The notes beneath the pieces were generated by a model, which was not told the DNA's origin, did no database searches, and saw only the letters and a program-made list of their open reading frames with translations. The translations under genes were made by a program, and so were the position numbers. A stretch of DNA of 64,000 bases, from positions 434,001 to 498,000 of the forward strand of contig WUJK01000007.1 in NCBI GenBank assembly GCA_011317545.1, in the 5' to 3' direction. Below are positions 24,296 through 34,492 of this stretch, piece after piece (position 1 is the first letter of the stretch; the number at the start of each line of letters is the position of its first letter). The DNA comes from Coniella vitis. Lineage: Eukaryota; Ascomycota; Sordariomycetes; Diaporthales; Schizoparmaceae.

Positions 24296-25738
24296 TCATA
24301 TAGTGTAATCTGATTCGGGAGACGAAGGGATGGGTGAACTGTCGATCGGTGAGTAGACAGGCGAAAATGGCTCGCCTTTCTGGTAAACCCTACGGCCGAA
24401 TTTCCAAACTTCATCAATGGCAAGATGTGTGGCGCCTTCTTCATCCTTCTCTTCCGAAAGAATGACAAGGTCGGCATCGGCACCAGCATCCAAAGACCCT
24501 TTGACGCCCTTGAGTCCTAGCATTTCTGCCGGGGTCGATGTTACCGCTCGCAGAACATTGGGAATGCTGGATCCAGACCACTTGAGGAAGTTGTTAACGC
24601 ACTCGATCAACGTGATGGAGCTAAGAGTTGGCTGTCAGCGCAAGAGTTCCTTGAAACAATCCTGAAAGACAAGCACAAATTAACTTTACCTTCCAGCTAT
24701 GCTGTCCGTTCCTTCTAATGTCAAGACAAAACCTTGCTTGATAATGTGGTGCTCGGCATCGCCATTTGTCCATTTGTACCGTCCGTCTGGTAGCCCAACC
24801 ATGTGCATGGCGTCGGTGACAAGTATGAAGCCATCAGGGTGGGAGTTGTAGGCGATCTTGATAGTGTTGGGATGCAAGTGAATACCATCAGCAATGATGC
24901 CAAAGTAGGGTCTTGGCAGGCTCTCGGCAATGCCCAGAACGCCGAAGACACCAGGATTCCTGTGATGAAGGGGTCGCATGGCATTAAAGAGATGTGTAAT
25001 CATTGTGGCACCTGCACCAACCGCAGAAGAGGCCTCCTCATATGTAGCCTCCGAATGGCCGATCGAATAGATGATGCCTCTGGAACAAAGTTCAGGTATT
25101 ACCTGCGCCATGCGACCAACCTCGGGGGCAGCCGTGACCATCCTGACGGGCAATGGGCCTTGCGCTACAGCGGGGTTGATGTTCTCGGCGCCATACATAT
25201 CCTCCAAGTCTTCGATGTTGTTTGCCTCACGCAGGACATCAACATTGTGACAGCCGTGCTTTCCAGGGGCAATAAAGGGCCCTTCGCAGTGTGCGCCTAG
25301 AGATTCCGCGCCATTCTCAGCGATTCGATGGAAGCCTGAAGGTCCAAGATGAGGGAGAACTGCGCGATACAGATCGCTTGTTTGGCTTGTGATGGTAGGC
25401 ACGTAGGAGGTCACGCCTGTCTGAACAAGTCGACGGTTCAAGTCTTGGACAGCCTTGCCGTAAAGGGTCATGTCTGGTACGACAGTAGAGAAGTTGAGGC
25501 CGAACGCGCCATTGAGTTGGGTATCAATCAGGCCAGGCGAGATGATACGGCCGCGGAGGTCAATGGTCTGGTCGGGCAGCACAAAGTCGTCGTAGAATGC
25601 CACCTGAGTCTCGACAATCTTACCCGTTGCTGAACTGACCCATAAATCCTCGTTGACCAAAGAAGTTCCCCGAGCGAGGCGGCAGTTCGTGAACTTGGTG
25701 ACGCCAAGTGTAGGTCTTTCTGTAACGATGGCTGGCAT
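24296..25738 (-). CDS. dac1: N-acetylglucosamine-6-phosphate deacetylase
   Basis: Converts GlcNAc-6-phosphate to glucosamine-6-phosphate and acetate; cytosolic, amidohydrolase superfamily. Exons 25738-24690 and 24620-24296 with a 69-nt intron; 457 residues. The intron splits the conserved IAGSSITL. Motifs: GLIDTQLNGAFG (the strand-1 metal motif in its eukaryotic Q/N form), AHCEGPFI with the metal-ligand Glu, SIGHSEATYEEA, THLFNAM, ADGIHLH and LVTDAMHMVG with the catalytic Asp. The C-terminal beta-sandwich ends with GADADLVIL. It begins the GlcNAc cluster and is divergent from the GH3-GNAT gene across 1.7 kb. Gene name is by analogy with the Trichoderma cluster. Confidence 0.95.
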
Positions 25739-25819
25739 GGTCGAGAAAAGTACAAAGGACGAAAGGCACGATTGGAGATTTAAAGATGCGATGAGATATA
25801 TTGTAGCGCGTGGTGACCA

Positions 25820-25826
25820 ATTTGTG
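25820..25826 (-). promoter_or_regulatory. NDT80/MSE-like site upstream of dac1-like gene
   Basis: Reads CACAAAT on the dac1 coding strand, 82 bp before its ATG, matching the core CRCAAAW of the yeast Ndt80 middle sporulation element. A match this short is expected about once per 2 kb by chance, so only its position and the cluster's NDT80-type regulator make it noteworthy. Confidence 0.25.
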
Positions 25827-27281
25827 CTTCGTTTCTACGTGCCACTGAGAGACGAAGAAGACGGACAAGGTATATGCGAATAGACTCCGACCAAAGAAGC
25901 TTTGTCCGTCGAATTTGCGATAGCGACAAAGGCCCGAGAGTGTGGCATACAAGCCTCTATGACGGCGAGAGAGAATGCCTGTATCTTGGCTGATCCGAAT
26001 AAAACATTTTCAGGCGATAGTAATCCTACATGTGCCGTTGATAGGCTCTGACAGACTGATGGAACGAACACCCCCGCCCTTGGTTCTTTTTTTTTTTTTT
26101 TATTTCGTACACCAAAGGAGCACATTGCCGGGCAGATCGAAGTCCCAGAGACAAGGGTTTGGCTGGTCCATCAAGTGTGACGATACATTGGAGTCAGGCC
26201 TGCAGTCCAGTGGCAGCCAAGTCAACGAGTCTCAGGACGATGGACGCATGGCGTTGTCGCAAGACAAGCGTCCTTGAAGGCGGCGGGCAGAGGTCATGTC
26301 AACACACAGTGCCAGCACAGTAAGCTCCAGATGTCGCCGCAGATGGAGCACGTGGAGGAAAGACTTGCCTCTGGTTGGCGTCATCGGCATAATGGCCAGT
26401 CTGCCAGTGTGGGTGTGAATGGTAGCGCTTGGTTTTTTTCACCTTGCTTGAGCAATTGCAGCTTGGATGTGTGGAGCCAAGGATTGCCGCACACGCTCGG
26501 AGGGATAGACTTGAGCCGTCTCGCACTTTCCGTGAGAGGATAGTAAGCTGCTGCGGTTCCATCGTCAGGACGCGACAGTGGATGGACGATGGCCATGAAG
26601 CGCGCCAGGCGTGTGCAACGGGGAGAGCTTCTCCATGGCTGGCGGAACAAGCCAAGGCGACGTTGACGCGGCTCTGGGGCGATACGTGTGCTTGGTGGGA
26701 TGCTGTCACATCTGCCGGCACCAGTCTGCAAGCCAGTGGAAGGCCGGTGGAAGCAGGATCAAGATGTGGATCAACGACAGGTGTGGATGCAAGGTGCAAG
26801 CCTCTGCATCGTTATCATGGAAGGCTCTCAGGCATAGAGAGAGAGATGTAACGTTTGATGGTGTGCTGAGGCAACTGCCAGAGCGTTAGCTTCGCCGCCA
26901 AGTGCAGCCCTATGTATCATGTATACTATGGTAGTAGGGCGGACGATGTACCCACGTCAATGATCAGAACCCTAACCCCAAGTATCCCTGTACCTGCATG
27001 CACCCCCGTACTTCCTATGTACATGGACGGATGGACTGCATGTCGTGCATTGGAGGAAGAGGGACCACGAACCAGCCAAGCATCAGCCGCATCTTACGCC
27101 CAGCAGCTTTCAAATGTCGCTCCATCCACTCCACCGACGCCGACCACGACGACGTCTCAGCCTTACACTTTATTGTTTCTGCTGGCAACTTGGCTGCGAC
27201 GGTCACCTGCCATTGACTTTTCCCCTCCTCCGTCAGCCTCTCAGAGCAACAAGTGACGCTGCAATCTACATCCGCTACTCT

Positions 27282-27288
27282 TTTTGCG
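27282..27288 (-). promoter_or_regulatory. NDT80/MSE-like site upstream of nag3-like gene
   Basis: Reads CGCAAAA on the minus strand, a full CRCAAAW match about 115 bp upstream of the GH3-GNAT start codon. Same caution about chance matches as for the dac1-side site. Confidence 0.25.
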
Positions 27289-27403
27289 CCACACCCCTGT
27301 CCTCGTTTTTGTAGAGATTTCACCGTCGCTTTTGTATCCGCACCGCCCTGCGTCTTGCCTGTTCGCTTCTGGTATGACAAGCACCCAGTGTGTGTGAATT
27401 GCA

Positions 27404-30400
27404 ATGGCCAAGGCAGAGGGCGACCTGGACCCACTATGGCTGGACCTTGACTGGTACGTGTCATCCTGCGCTTGAGCCTAGCCGCTTGAGCCTGGCCTGA
27501 CGCATTTGGCGTTTAATGTATGCCATCGTGATATTTCAGACTGACTGCTCCTGGATCACAGGGCCATTGGGCAGATGTTGCTGATGGGTTGGGATGGCAC
27601 AGAAGTCAGCAGCCTCTCCCTCTGCCGCACCCATCTCTCCATCACTCTGCTGAACTCTGTCTTCAGGTCACTCCCCAGATCCGCTCGTTGATTGAGGAAC
27701 ACCATCTTGGTTCTATCATCCTCACGGCCAAAAATCTGAAGTGTACCTAGACGCCCAGAACCGCTCTCACACCCCTCCGACTCACGCTCAGATCCATGTG
27801 CTGACCCGCTCCCCTCTCAAGCCGCCCATCAAACAGCCAAGCTCGTCCAGGAGCTACAGACCATCGCTCACCAGGCAGGCCATCCGTGCCCCCTGCTCAT
27901 CACTCTCGACCAGGAAAATGGCGGCGTCAACAGCCTGTTTGACGAAGATTACATTTGCCAGTTCCCCAGCTCCATGGGCCTGGCCGCCACAGGAAGCCTC
28001 GATATGGCATACAATGTAGCCAAGGCCACAGCCCGAGAGATCTCTGCCGTCGGCGTTAATCTTATCATTGGCCCTGTTCTCGACGTGTTGACTAATGCCC
28101 GCTTTCAGCCCATCGGTGTCAGAAGCAGCGGCGACGATCCCCAAGAGGTCTCGCAATATAGCATTGCAGCCATCAAGGGTTACAAGGACGCTGGTATCGC
28201 AACCTGTGGGAAGCACTTCCCCACTTATGGCAACCTTGACTTTAGAGGCTCGAGCCTTGATGTTCCCATCATTACTCAAACCCTCGAGGAGTTGAGCCTC
28301 AGTGCTCTGGTCCCATACCGGAATGCCATCGCAACTGGCAAACTCGACGCTGTCTTTGTGGGCGGTTGCGGCATTGCCTCCGCCACCATGAACGTGCCGC
28401 ATGCTTGCCTCTCGGACCAGGTTGTTGATGATTTGTTGAGGCAAGAATTGGGCTTCGACGGCGTAGCCATCTCCGAATGCCTGGAGATGGAAGCACTATA
28501 TCAAGAGATTGGCGTCAAAGGGGGCACTGTGATGGCTGTCGAAGCAGGTTGCGACCTGGTTCTCCTGTGCAAGGACTATAATGTGAGTGTGTTCCTTCTT
28601 GCATGCAAACTGTACAGATTGTTGACTTGTCTGGGCCGGGAAAGATTCAACTTGAAGGCATTGCAGGGCTCAAATTGGGAATCGAGAACGGGAATCTGGG
28701 CCGCGATAGGATATTCACCTCGCTGAGGAGGATCCTCCGTCTCAAGTCAAACTGCACTTCCTGGGCCCAAGCCCTCCAACCCCCTGGTCTCTCTCTATTA
28801 TCTCAGCTTCACCCTTCACACCTCAATCTGTCAAGGCAGGCTTATGAGAGCTCCATTACTGTCATGCGTGACAATGATTGGCTGCTCCCTCTCTCACAAT
28901 CCATGGAGCAGGAGGAAGAGCTGCTGCTCTTGACGCCATTGGTCAAACCATTGCCAGCCTCAAGTGCAACCAAGGCCATCGAAGCCAAGAACTCCAAGAA
29001 GAACAATTTAAGTGAGCACGACAAATGGAACCACCGAGGTAGGAGCGCCATCATGAGTGGTGAGGGAGTGTTCAGAGACTTTGGGCGATCATTAGCTCGT
29101 GCAAGGAACGGCAAACTGCTTCACACATCTTACACGGCAAATGGCGTGAGGCCAGTCCATGAGAACCTCATCCACAGGGCGTCAGGTATTATCATCGTTA
29201 CGGCGGATGCCAATCGCAACCTATACCAGTCCGGTTTCACAAAGCATGTGTCTATGATGTGCTCAATGCTCCGTGCTAGTGGCCAGAAGAAATCTCTTGT
29301 TGTTGTTGCCGTCAGCTCACCCTACGACTTTGCTATGGATCGCTCAATCGGCACGTATATATGTACATTTGATTTTACCGAGACCGCAATGCAGGTACGT
29401 GGGTCTTGGTGTAAAAGGATGCTGAGCCACTTTCCAAAGAGCCTTGACAACCATGTAGCTGACGAACGTGCTATATAGGCATTAATACGGGCTTTGTTTG
29501 GAGAGTTTGCACCAAAAGGCACTCTACCAGGTACCCTGAGGAAGAGCAAAAAGGTGATCAAGTCGAGACAACAATGGCTTGTAGAGAATTATGAGAGTGA
29601 AAGGGACAGAAATGGCCTGAACGATCTGATTCGAGCTGTTGCCAAGGCGAGCGCGCCGAGCCTCGCCTTTTTGAGCACGACTTCTGCCGGCTCCTTTGAG
29701 ATTCACAGTGATAACATCAAACAAGCACATTTTGTCGTCAGGAACAGCAGCACAAAAGCACTCTACGGATACTGTGCTACATACTACGTCAAGCATACTG
29801 GCATTGTTGGTGCGCTGTTTGTTGAACCAACCAAAAGAAATGTCTCAATTGGCCGCTCGCTGCACCGTCGAGCCTTGAGGCATCTTCTTCAACAGGCCGG
29901 CATACAAAAGATCCAGCTTGGTACAGCATATCCCTCTGTCTTCCCAGGTGTACCTGTCGATGAAGGCGGAGCCCTCAAATCCTGGTTCGCCAGCAGTGGT
30001 TGGGATACGCAATTTCCACGAACATTGACGACGATGATGATCAAAGACATAAGCAGTTGGACCGCACCCGACGGCCTGACACAGAGCATAACACGTGCAG
30101 GCATCAATTTTGACCTGATCCACGGCCTGGACAATGCTGAGAGTGTCCTGAACCACGTGAACTCGCTGTGCCACGAAGAGGTTGCCGAATTGTACACCTT
30201 TGCACTTCATGAAACCAAGACGTGCGGAGTGGTTAGGGCCAAAAATGCGGCAGGAAATATTGTCGGGAGCGTCATCATCTGTTCCCCGGGCAGTCCTTTT
30301 CGGCTCAAGGTACCCTGTCTGCAAGGGGCATCCGAAAGAGAACTCGTTGGGGGCATCGTCGCACCACTTGTCGAGCCCAGCGCGCAAGCTACGTTGGTCC

Positions 30401-30689
30401 TCCAAGGTCTAGCATATATGGGTGTCAGACAGAACAAAGCCCACAAGGCATCTCGGAGCGTGCTGAGCTGGGTTTCGGACGATTCGGATGAGGCTCTGTT
30501 GGGTATGGGTTTCCAGGTTCTCCAGTCATTTGAGGAGATAACAAACTCACCGGACAATGTAAGTGCACTGAAAACTACTGGATACAATACAGGCTACCAC
30601 TTACAATGGGTGCTTTCCACCGGCTCTGGTCCCGGACAGACAAGACGCAACGAGCTAACTTATCTTGACAGTGGACCGAGCTGTCATGA
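27404..30689 (+). CDS. nag3: GH3 N-acetylglucosaminidase-like domain fused to GNAT acetyltransferase-like domain
   Basis: Intracellular fusion protein of fungal GlcNAc clusters, presumed to act on GlcNAc-containing oligomers. Seven exons: 27404-27453, 27562-27604, 27667-27742, 27822-28582, 28645-29394, 29479-30558 and 30672-30689; 925 residues. The start MAKAEGD leads into the family sequence DWAIGQMLLMGWDGTE across intron 1. The GH3 barrel covers about 15-330 (LDQENGG, GKHFPTYG at 186-193, DGVAISECLEME). Relative to bacterial NagZ, the acid/base Asp-Ser-His is replaced by Gly-Ser-Ser (199-201) and the nucleophile Asp by Glu275. The GNAT-like part starts around 610 with an acetyl-CoA loop-like NVSIGRSL (681-688). 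Introns 2 and 3 use weak donors (GTCAGC, GTACCT), chosen because only they restore phase and conserved sequence. Without the last intron the frame runs to 30708 (969 aa). No signal peptide. Confidence 0.87.
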
Positions 30690-31278
30690 CGGTTTCTTGT
30701 TTTCTTGAGACTTTCGCAAACTCCAAGCCCCACCATAGCTCACCATTTGTCCGCCATGCGTCAACATGGCTTACGTTGATTAAGCTGAAGTAGATTGAGC
30801 AATTCAAAGCTCATGGCATGATCACCCCGTTTCGCTACGGGCCATTGGTTCTGGACAAAGTAACAGAAACCTAAGAAAGCTAGGAGCGAAATAGCGGCAA
30901 GCGTGGATAAGCGCTTCAGTATGTTGTGGGCCGTGTGGTGCCGGGTGAAAGAGGACCGACGCGAATCTACTGCGCGGCAGGAAAAATCCCAAGACATCAA
31001 GCTTCCATTGCAGGTCTTTGTATTGCTGGCACGTGGCTTATCTTTCTGGAAAGACTTACTAGACAAGGGAAAGGCGGCTGATTATCTCGGCAACCTCTTA
31101 GCATGCCCTGGACTATAAATGATTGAAGGTGCATTTACATGTAGTATGTGGAACACCAGGCTTCAAGTGAGCCGCAGATCCACTCCAATCCACACTCCAC
31201 TTGCTGGCAATCGTCCCAAGAGCCGGTACTTGGCACGCACCGTAGCCACCAATCACGCTAGCACATCGAAGTAACGAC

Positions 31279-31295
31279 TACTATGTACTATGTAC
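31279..31295 (+). repeat. Two overlapping copies of dispersed motif TACTATGTAC
   Basis: TACTATGTAC occurs at 31279-31288 and again at 31286-31295, sharing TAC. The same motif recurs in many intergenic regions of the window. Confidence 0.85.
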
Positions 31296-31506
31296 ACAGA
31301 TACCCACATTGAAGGCACATTTTGAGTTGATAAGGCAGTACTTAAGTACTAGGGTAAGGGTAGACCTGTGGCTGACATTCCCCCGCATGTGCGCTTGGGG
31401 TCAGGGCTCCCAGCCCGCTACCACTATCAACAAGGGAAGGCAGGATGGTAGAGCACTTGCGCCAGAACTGCTGGAGAGCGTAGCGTGGCTCAACCCTAGT
31501 AACCAG

Positions 31507-31528
31507 CCCGCCCGCCCGCCCGCCCGCC
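31507..31528. repeat. (CCCG)5 short tandem repeat
   Basis: About five tandem CCCG units in the presumed ron1 upstream region. Confidence 0.9.
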
Positions 31529-31790
31529 AGCCTCATCGCTACAGTCTAGCACCAGGAACCGGGGCCACACGGGCGTGCTATGCAAATAGGGCCCGGCTGA
31601 GTGGGCTTAGCAGGCCTGACCTGCATTTCCCCCCGTTCTGATCACGAACCACTGCATTGGGCTGTCAGCGCCGCGCAATCCTCCGCAACGCACACACCTC
31701 GCTCCGGCACTTTTGACTCCCACAGACCGTCTGCCGCATGCACTTTGATCTACCGCGCCCCGAGTCGCATGGCGACAAGCCGAGCATGCC

Positions 31791-33919
31791 ATGGCAACCT
31801 ATAACTCTAGTCACGGCACCGGGTCCGGGCTTCCAAGCGGCGCCGGGCCTTCTTCGCACGGCTTGCCCCTGGGCCACACCATGCCCAGCAGCGGAGTGGC
31901 CATGGACGTCTTTGAGCAAGACATGAACTTTGATGACTCGCTCCTGTAAGTCAAGGTGGGAACGCGCTTCATGTCCAGTACCATGGCCCTGCCGTCCCTT
32001 GTTTCTTGTCTCCCTTGTTCTCCCCTGCACTTTCTACGCGCTAGAAAGTGCATCGTGGTGCCGCGGCCTTGAAGGCGGTGGGCTAACTCGTGCCTTGTCG
32101 CTTGTGTCCTCCACTTGTAGCGATAGCGTACATGGGCTCGCGCCGCTGCCCTTCAACCACTCCTACGACTTCGACAGCTTCAATACCTTTGAAGATCCCT
32201 TTGCGTACTCGGCCCGTCCCACCTTCGACGCGCCCGCCGACAATGAACCCTTCAACGAAGAGTCCCCGGCCCAGGAGCTCGACAACAAATTGCTAGGCTT
32301 CTCGGCGCCGCTTTACAAGGCCCAGGTCTTGGATGGTGCCGGTGCTTTTGCAGAGACGAGCCTGTCAGCCGAGTTGCTGGGCATGTTCTTTGTCGCTGAG
32401 GATGTCTTTGGAGGCGACAACACCGGGCGACCTTTGGAGCTGACGTGTTACCGGAGAAACCTGTGGCAATGTTCGGGCCAAATCACTTTGCCGCGGCACG
32501 TAAGCCATATTTTGGACGACCAAGGCCAACAGATTCCCATTTTTGAGCTCGCAGCATCCATTTCGGCTATAGAGTCTATCGAGGGCAAACCGACTGAAAT
32601 CATTACCATACCGTGGAAGTCGTCCAATGGCGAGGATGCCAATAATAGCACTGCGACTAGGACGCCGTCAGCACCAGCCAATATCTTGCTTGACCTGACA
32701 ACGGGCCAGGAAATGGACCACAACCGCATCTCGTTGACCGTCATGTGGAAACGACTCCAATTTAAGCATGCGACTGCGAACAATGGCCGACGCAAGGGCC
32801 TTCAACAGCACTATGTTGTCCAAATCAGCCTCCTGGGCAAGCTTAAGAATGGCCAATTTGCAACAATTGCTGAAATACAATCTGGCCCTGTCATTGTACG
32901 CGGCCGCAGTCCTAGGAATTTCGATAGCCGCAAGGACGTGCCATTGTCAGCTGACAAAAAGGCCGCACCGGCGAACGAGCGGCGAGGATTGAGTGCTTCG
33001 TCCGCCGCCGAGATGGCGACTAGTACCACACCCGCAACGACACCTGGGCTTAAGACGGAGAAAGCGTTAGGTGCGAATCCGAGCACAAAACCGTCGCTGC
33101 AGAAACACCACCATTCGTCCAATGGTAGCATACAGGTATGTTCCGATGGTTCGAAGGAGATGCTCCGAGACTGTACCTTGCTATCTAAGCACATGCGTTG
33201 TCTTTGGGGCAGCCACTACACGACTCTGCGAGTTACATTTTGCATAAAGCAAATGTTAATGAACAATAAATAGTCACTGAACGATTGGGCATCGACTTCC
33301 ACCTACGAGCAACAGAGCCCCCACCCAGCCAAGAAAATCGCCATGACGCTGTCACCATCCACGAGTCGGCCTCCTGTGCCAGCATGGTCGCTGGATGGGT
33401 CCCTGGGCATATCCACCAAACACCTACAACAACATGGCAGCAGCAACAATACCAGTAACAATAACGGTCCCAAGAGCCAACCTGGCCCTACCACACCACG
33501 ACACAACTCGTTCCCGCAGCGTGGAGCCGCGCCGCTACCATCAAGCGTGCCCATCAATCTTTCGCTTTCTGAGGACGAGCGCAGTCCCAACCGCTCTAAC
33601 TCTGATTGTACCTCTCCGCGGTTTTCGAAAACAATGATTGCAAGCCAGACACAAGCCCAAGTGACCGAAGATGATGAAGAAGAGCTCTATGAATACTTTC
33701 CTCTTAGCCTTGACGATTGGTATGTTAGCCGTGGCATTCCACCTTACTGTGCTGGATATTCGAAGAATATCAAGAAGAGTGAAGCTGACATGGAACTCCA
33801 GGATGCCACCTGTCGACGCCATATATCGGCCCCATGTTGTACATCATACGATCGTGCCCCCAGACCTCAAAGCGCAACAGGTTCACAGCAGAACAAAGCG
33901 ATATTTTTCATCTGACTAA
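31791..33919 (+). CDS. ron1: NDT80/PhoG-domain transcription factor (RON1-like regulator of GlcNAc genes)
   Basis: Nuclear regulator; its Trichoderma reesei counterpart RON1 is described as required for induction of GlcNAc catabolic genes. Four exons: 31791-31945, 32121-33135, 33274-33719 and 33802-33919; 577 residues. Introns are 175, 138 and 82 nt and all phases close. After an N-terminal region rich in Gly/Ser, the NDT80 DNA-binding domain covers about 105-315, from LLGFSAPLYKAQ through CYRRNLWQCSG, FELAASISAIES and TVMWKRLQFKHAT to GPVIVRGRSPRNF. The C-terminal third is Ser/Pro/Asn-rich, and the last exon gives the basic tail HSRTKRYFSSD. Its position between the GH3-GNAT and hexokinase genes supports the pathway-specific role. 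NDT80 paralogues (Vib-1, Ndt80) are the alternative, but cluster position argues for RON1. Confidence 0.9.
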
Positions 33920-34492
33920 CTATTGAGGCACTTTCGTGGTTGTCCTTTGCCCTTTTTGTTCGATAGTTTTACAGGCGTGATGGGATACCCTTTCTATGTC
34001 AGCGATCGATTTCCATGTATCCTATGTACACAAGTGACTTGTTCATTTGTCTGGGTCAGTATCTAACGGGTAAAAGGAGGACTATTTCGGTAGCAGCGTT
34101 CTATGTGTTGGCATCATTTACCTGTTATTTGAGGGTAACATTGAAGGGTCTGAATGCGATATATACCCATTCACTTTTCATTTCCGAGTGTGCAAAGCGT
34201 TGTCCCACATTTGAGTTAGATTTATGTTCATGATTAAGTTTTTTTGCTATAACTGTACTATGCATTGATTTGATTAGGATGGCGTAGCCGAATGTATCAT
34301 GTCGTCATGAATGTCGGTGGCTATATATTTTTAAAACCACAGAAATGTTTTGATATTCTTATCAGTCGAAACACTGGTTTAGCCTATTTTCTTTTTCGTG
34401 CTCCCGCTCTTGTATGTCGTATCCAATCCGTATACGCGGTTTAAGCCCTTTTCACTTTTCGTCAACGACTGATCAAGTCGCAAGCACAGCTG
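33920..34492. other. Convergent 3' region of ron1-like and hxk3-like genes
   Basis: 573 bp between facing stop codons, comparatively AT-rich, as expected for two 3' UTRs. No gene seen. Confidence 0.6.

Larger units (their letters stand above)
25739..27403. other. Divergent promoter region of dac1-like and nag3-like genes
   Basis: 1.66 kb between two start codons of GlcNAc genes facing away from each other. Overlapping open frames here have no domain support. A T16-17 tract lies at 26086-26102. NDT80/MSE-like sites sit close to each start codon (separate entries). Confidence 0.55.
30690..31790. other. Intergenic region upstream of ron1-like gene
   Basis: 1.1 kb between same-strand genes, presumably the ron1 promoter and leader. 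Contains two overlapping copies of TACTATGTAC (31279-31295) and a (CCCG)5 tract (31507-31528). No supported gene. Confidence 0.55.
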
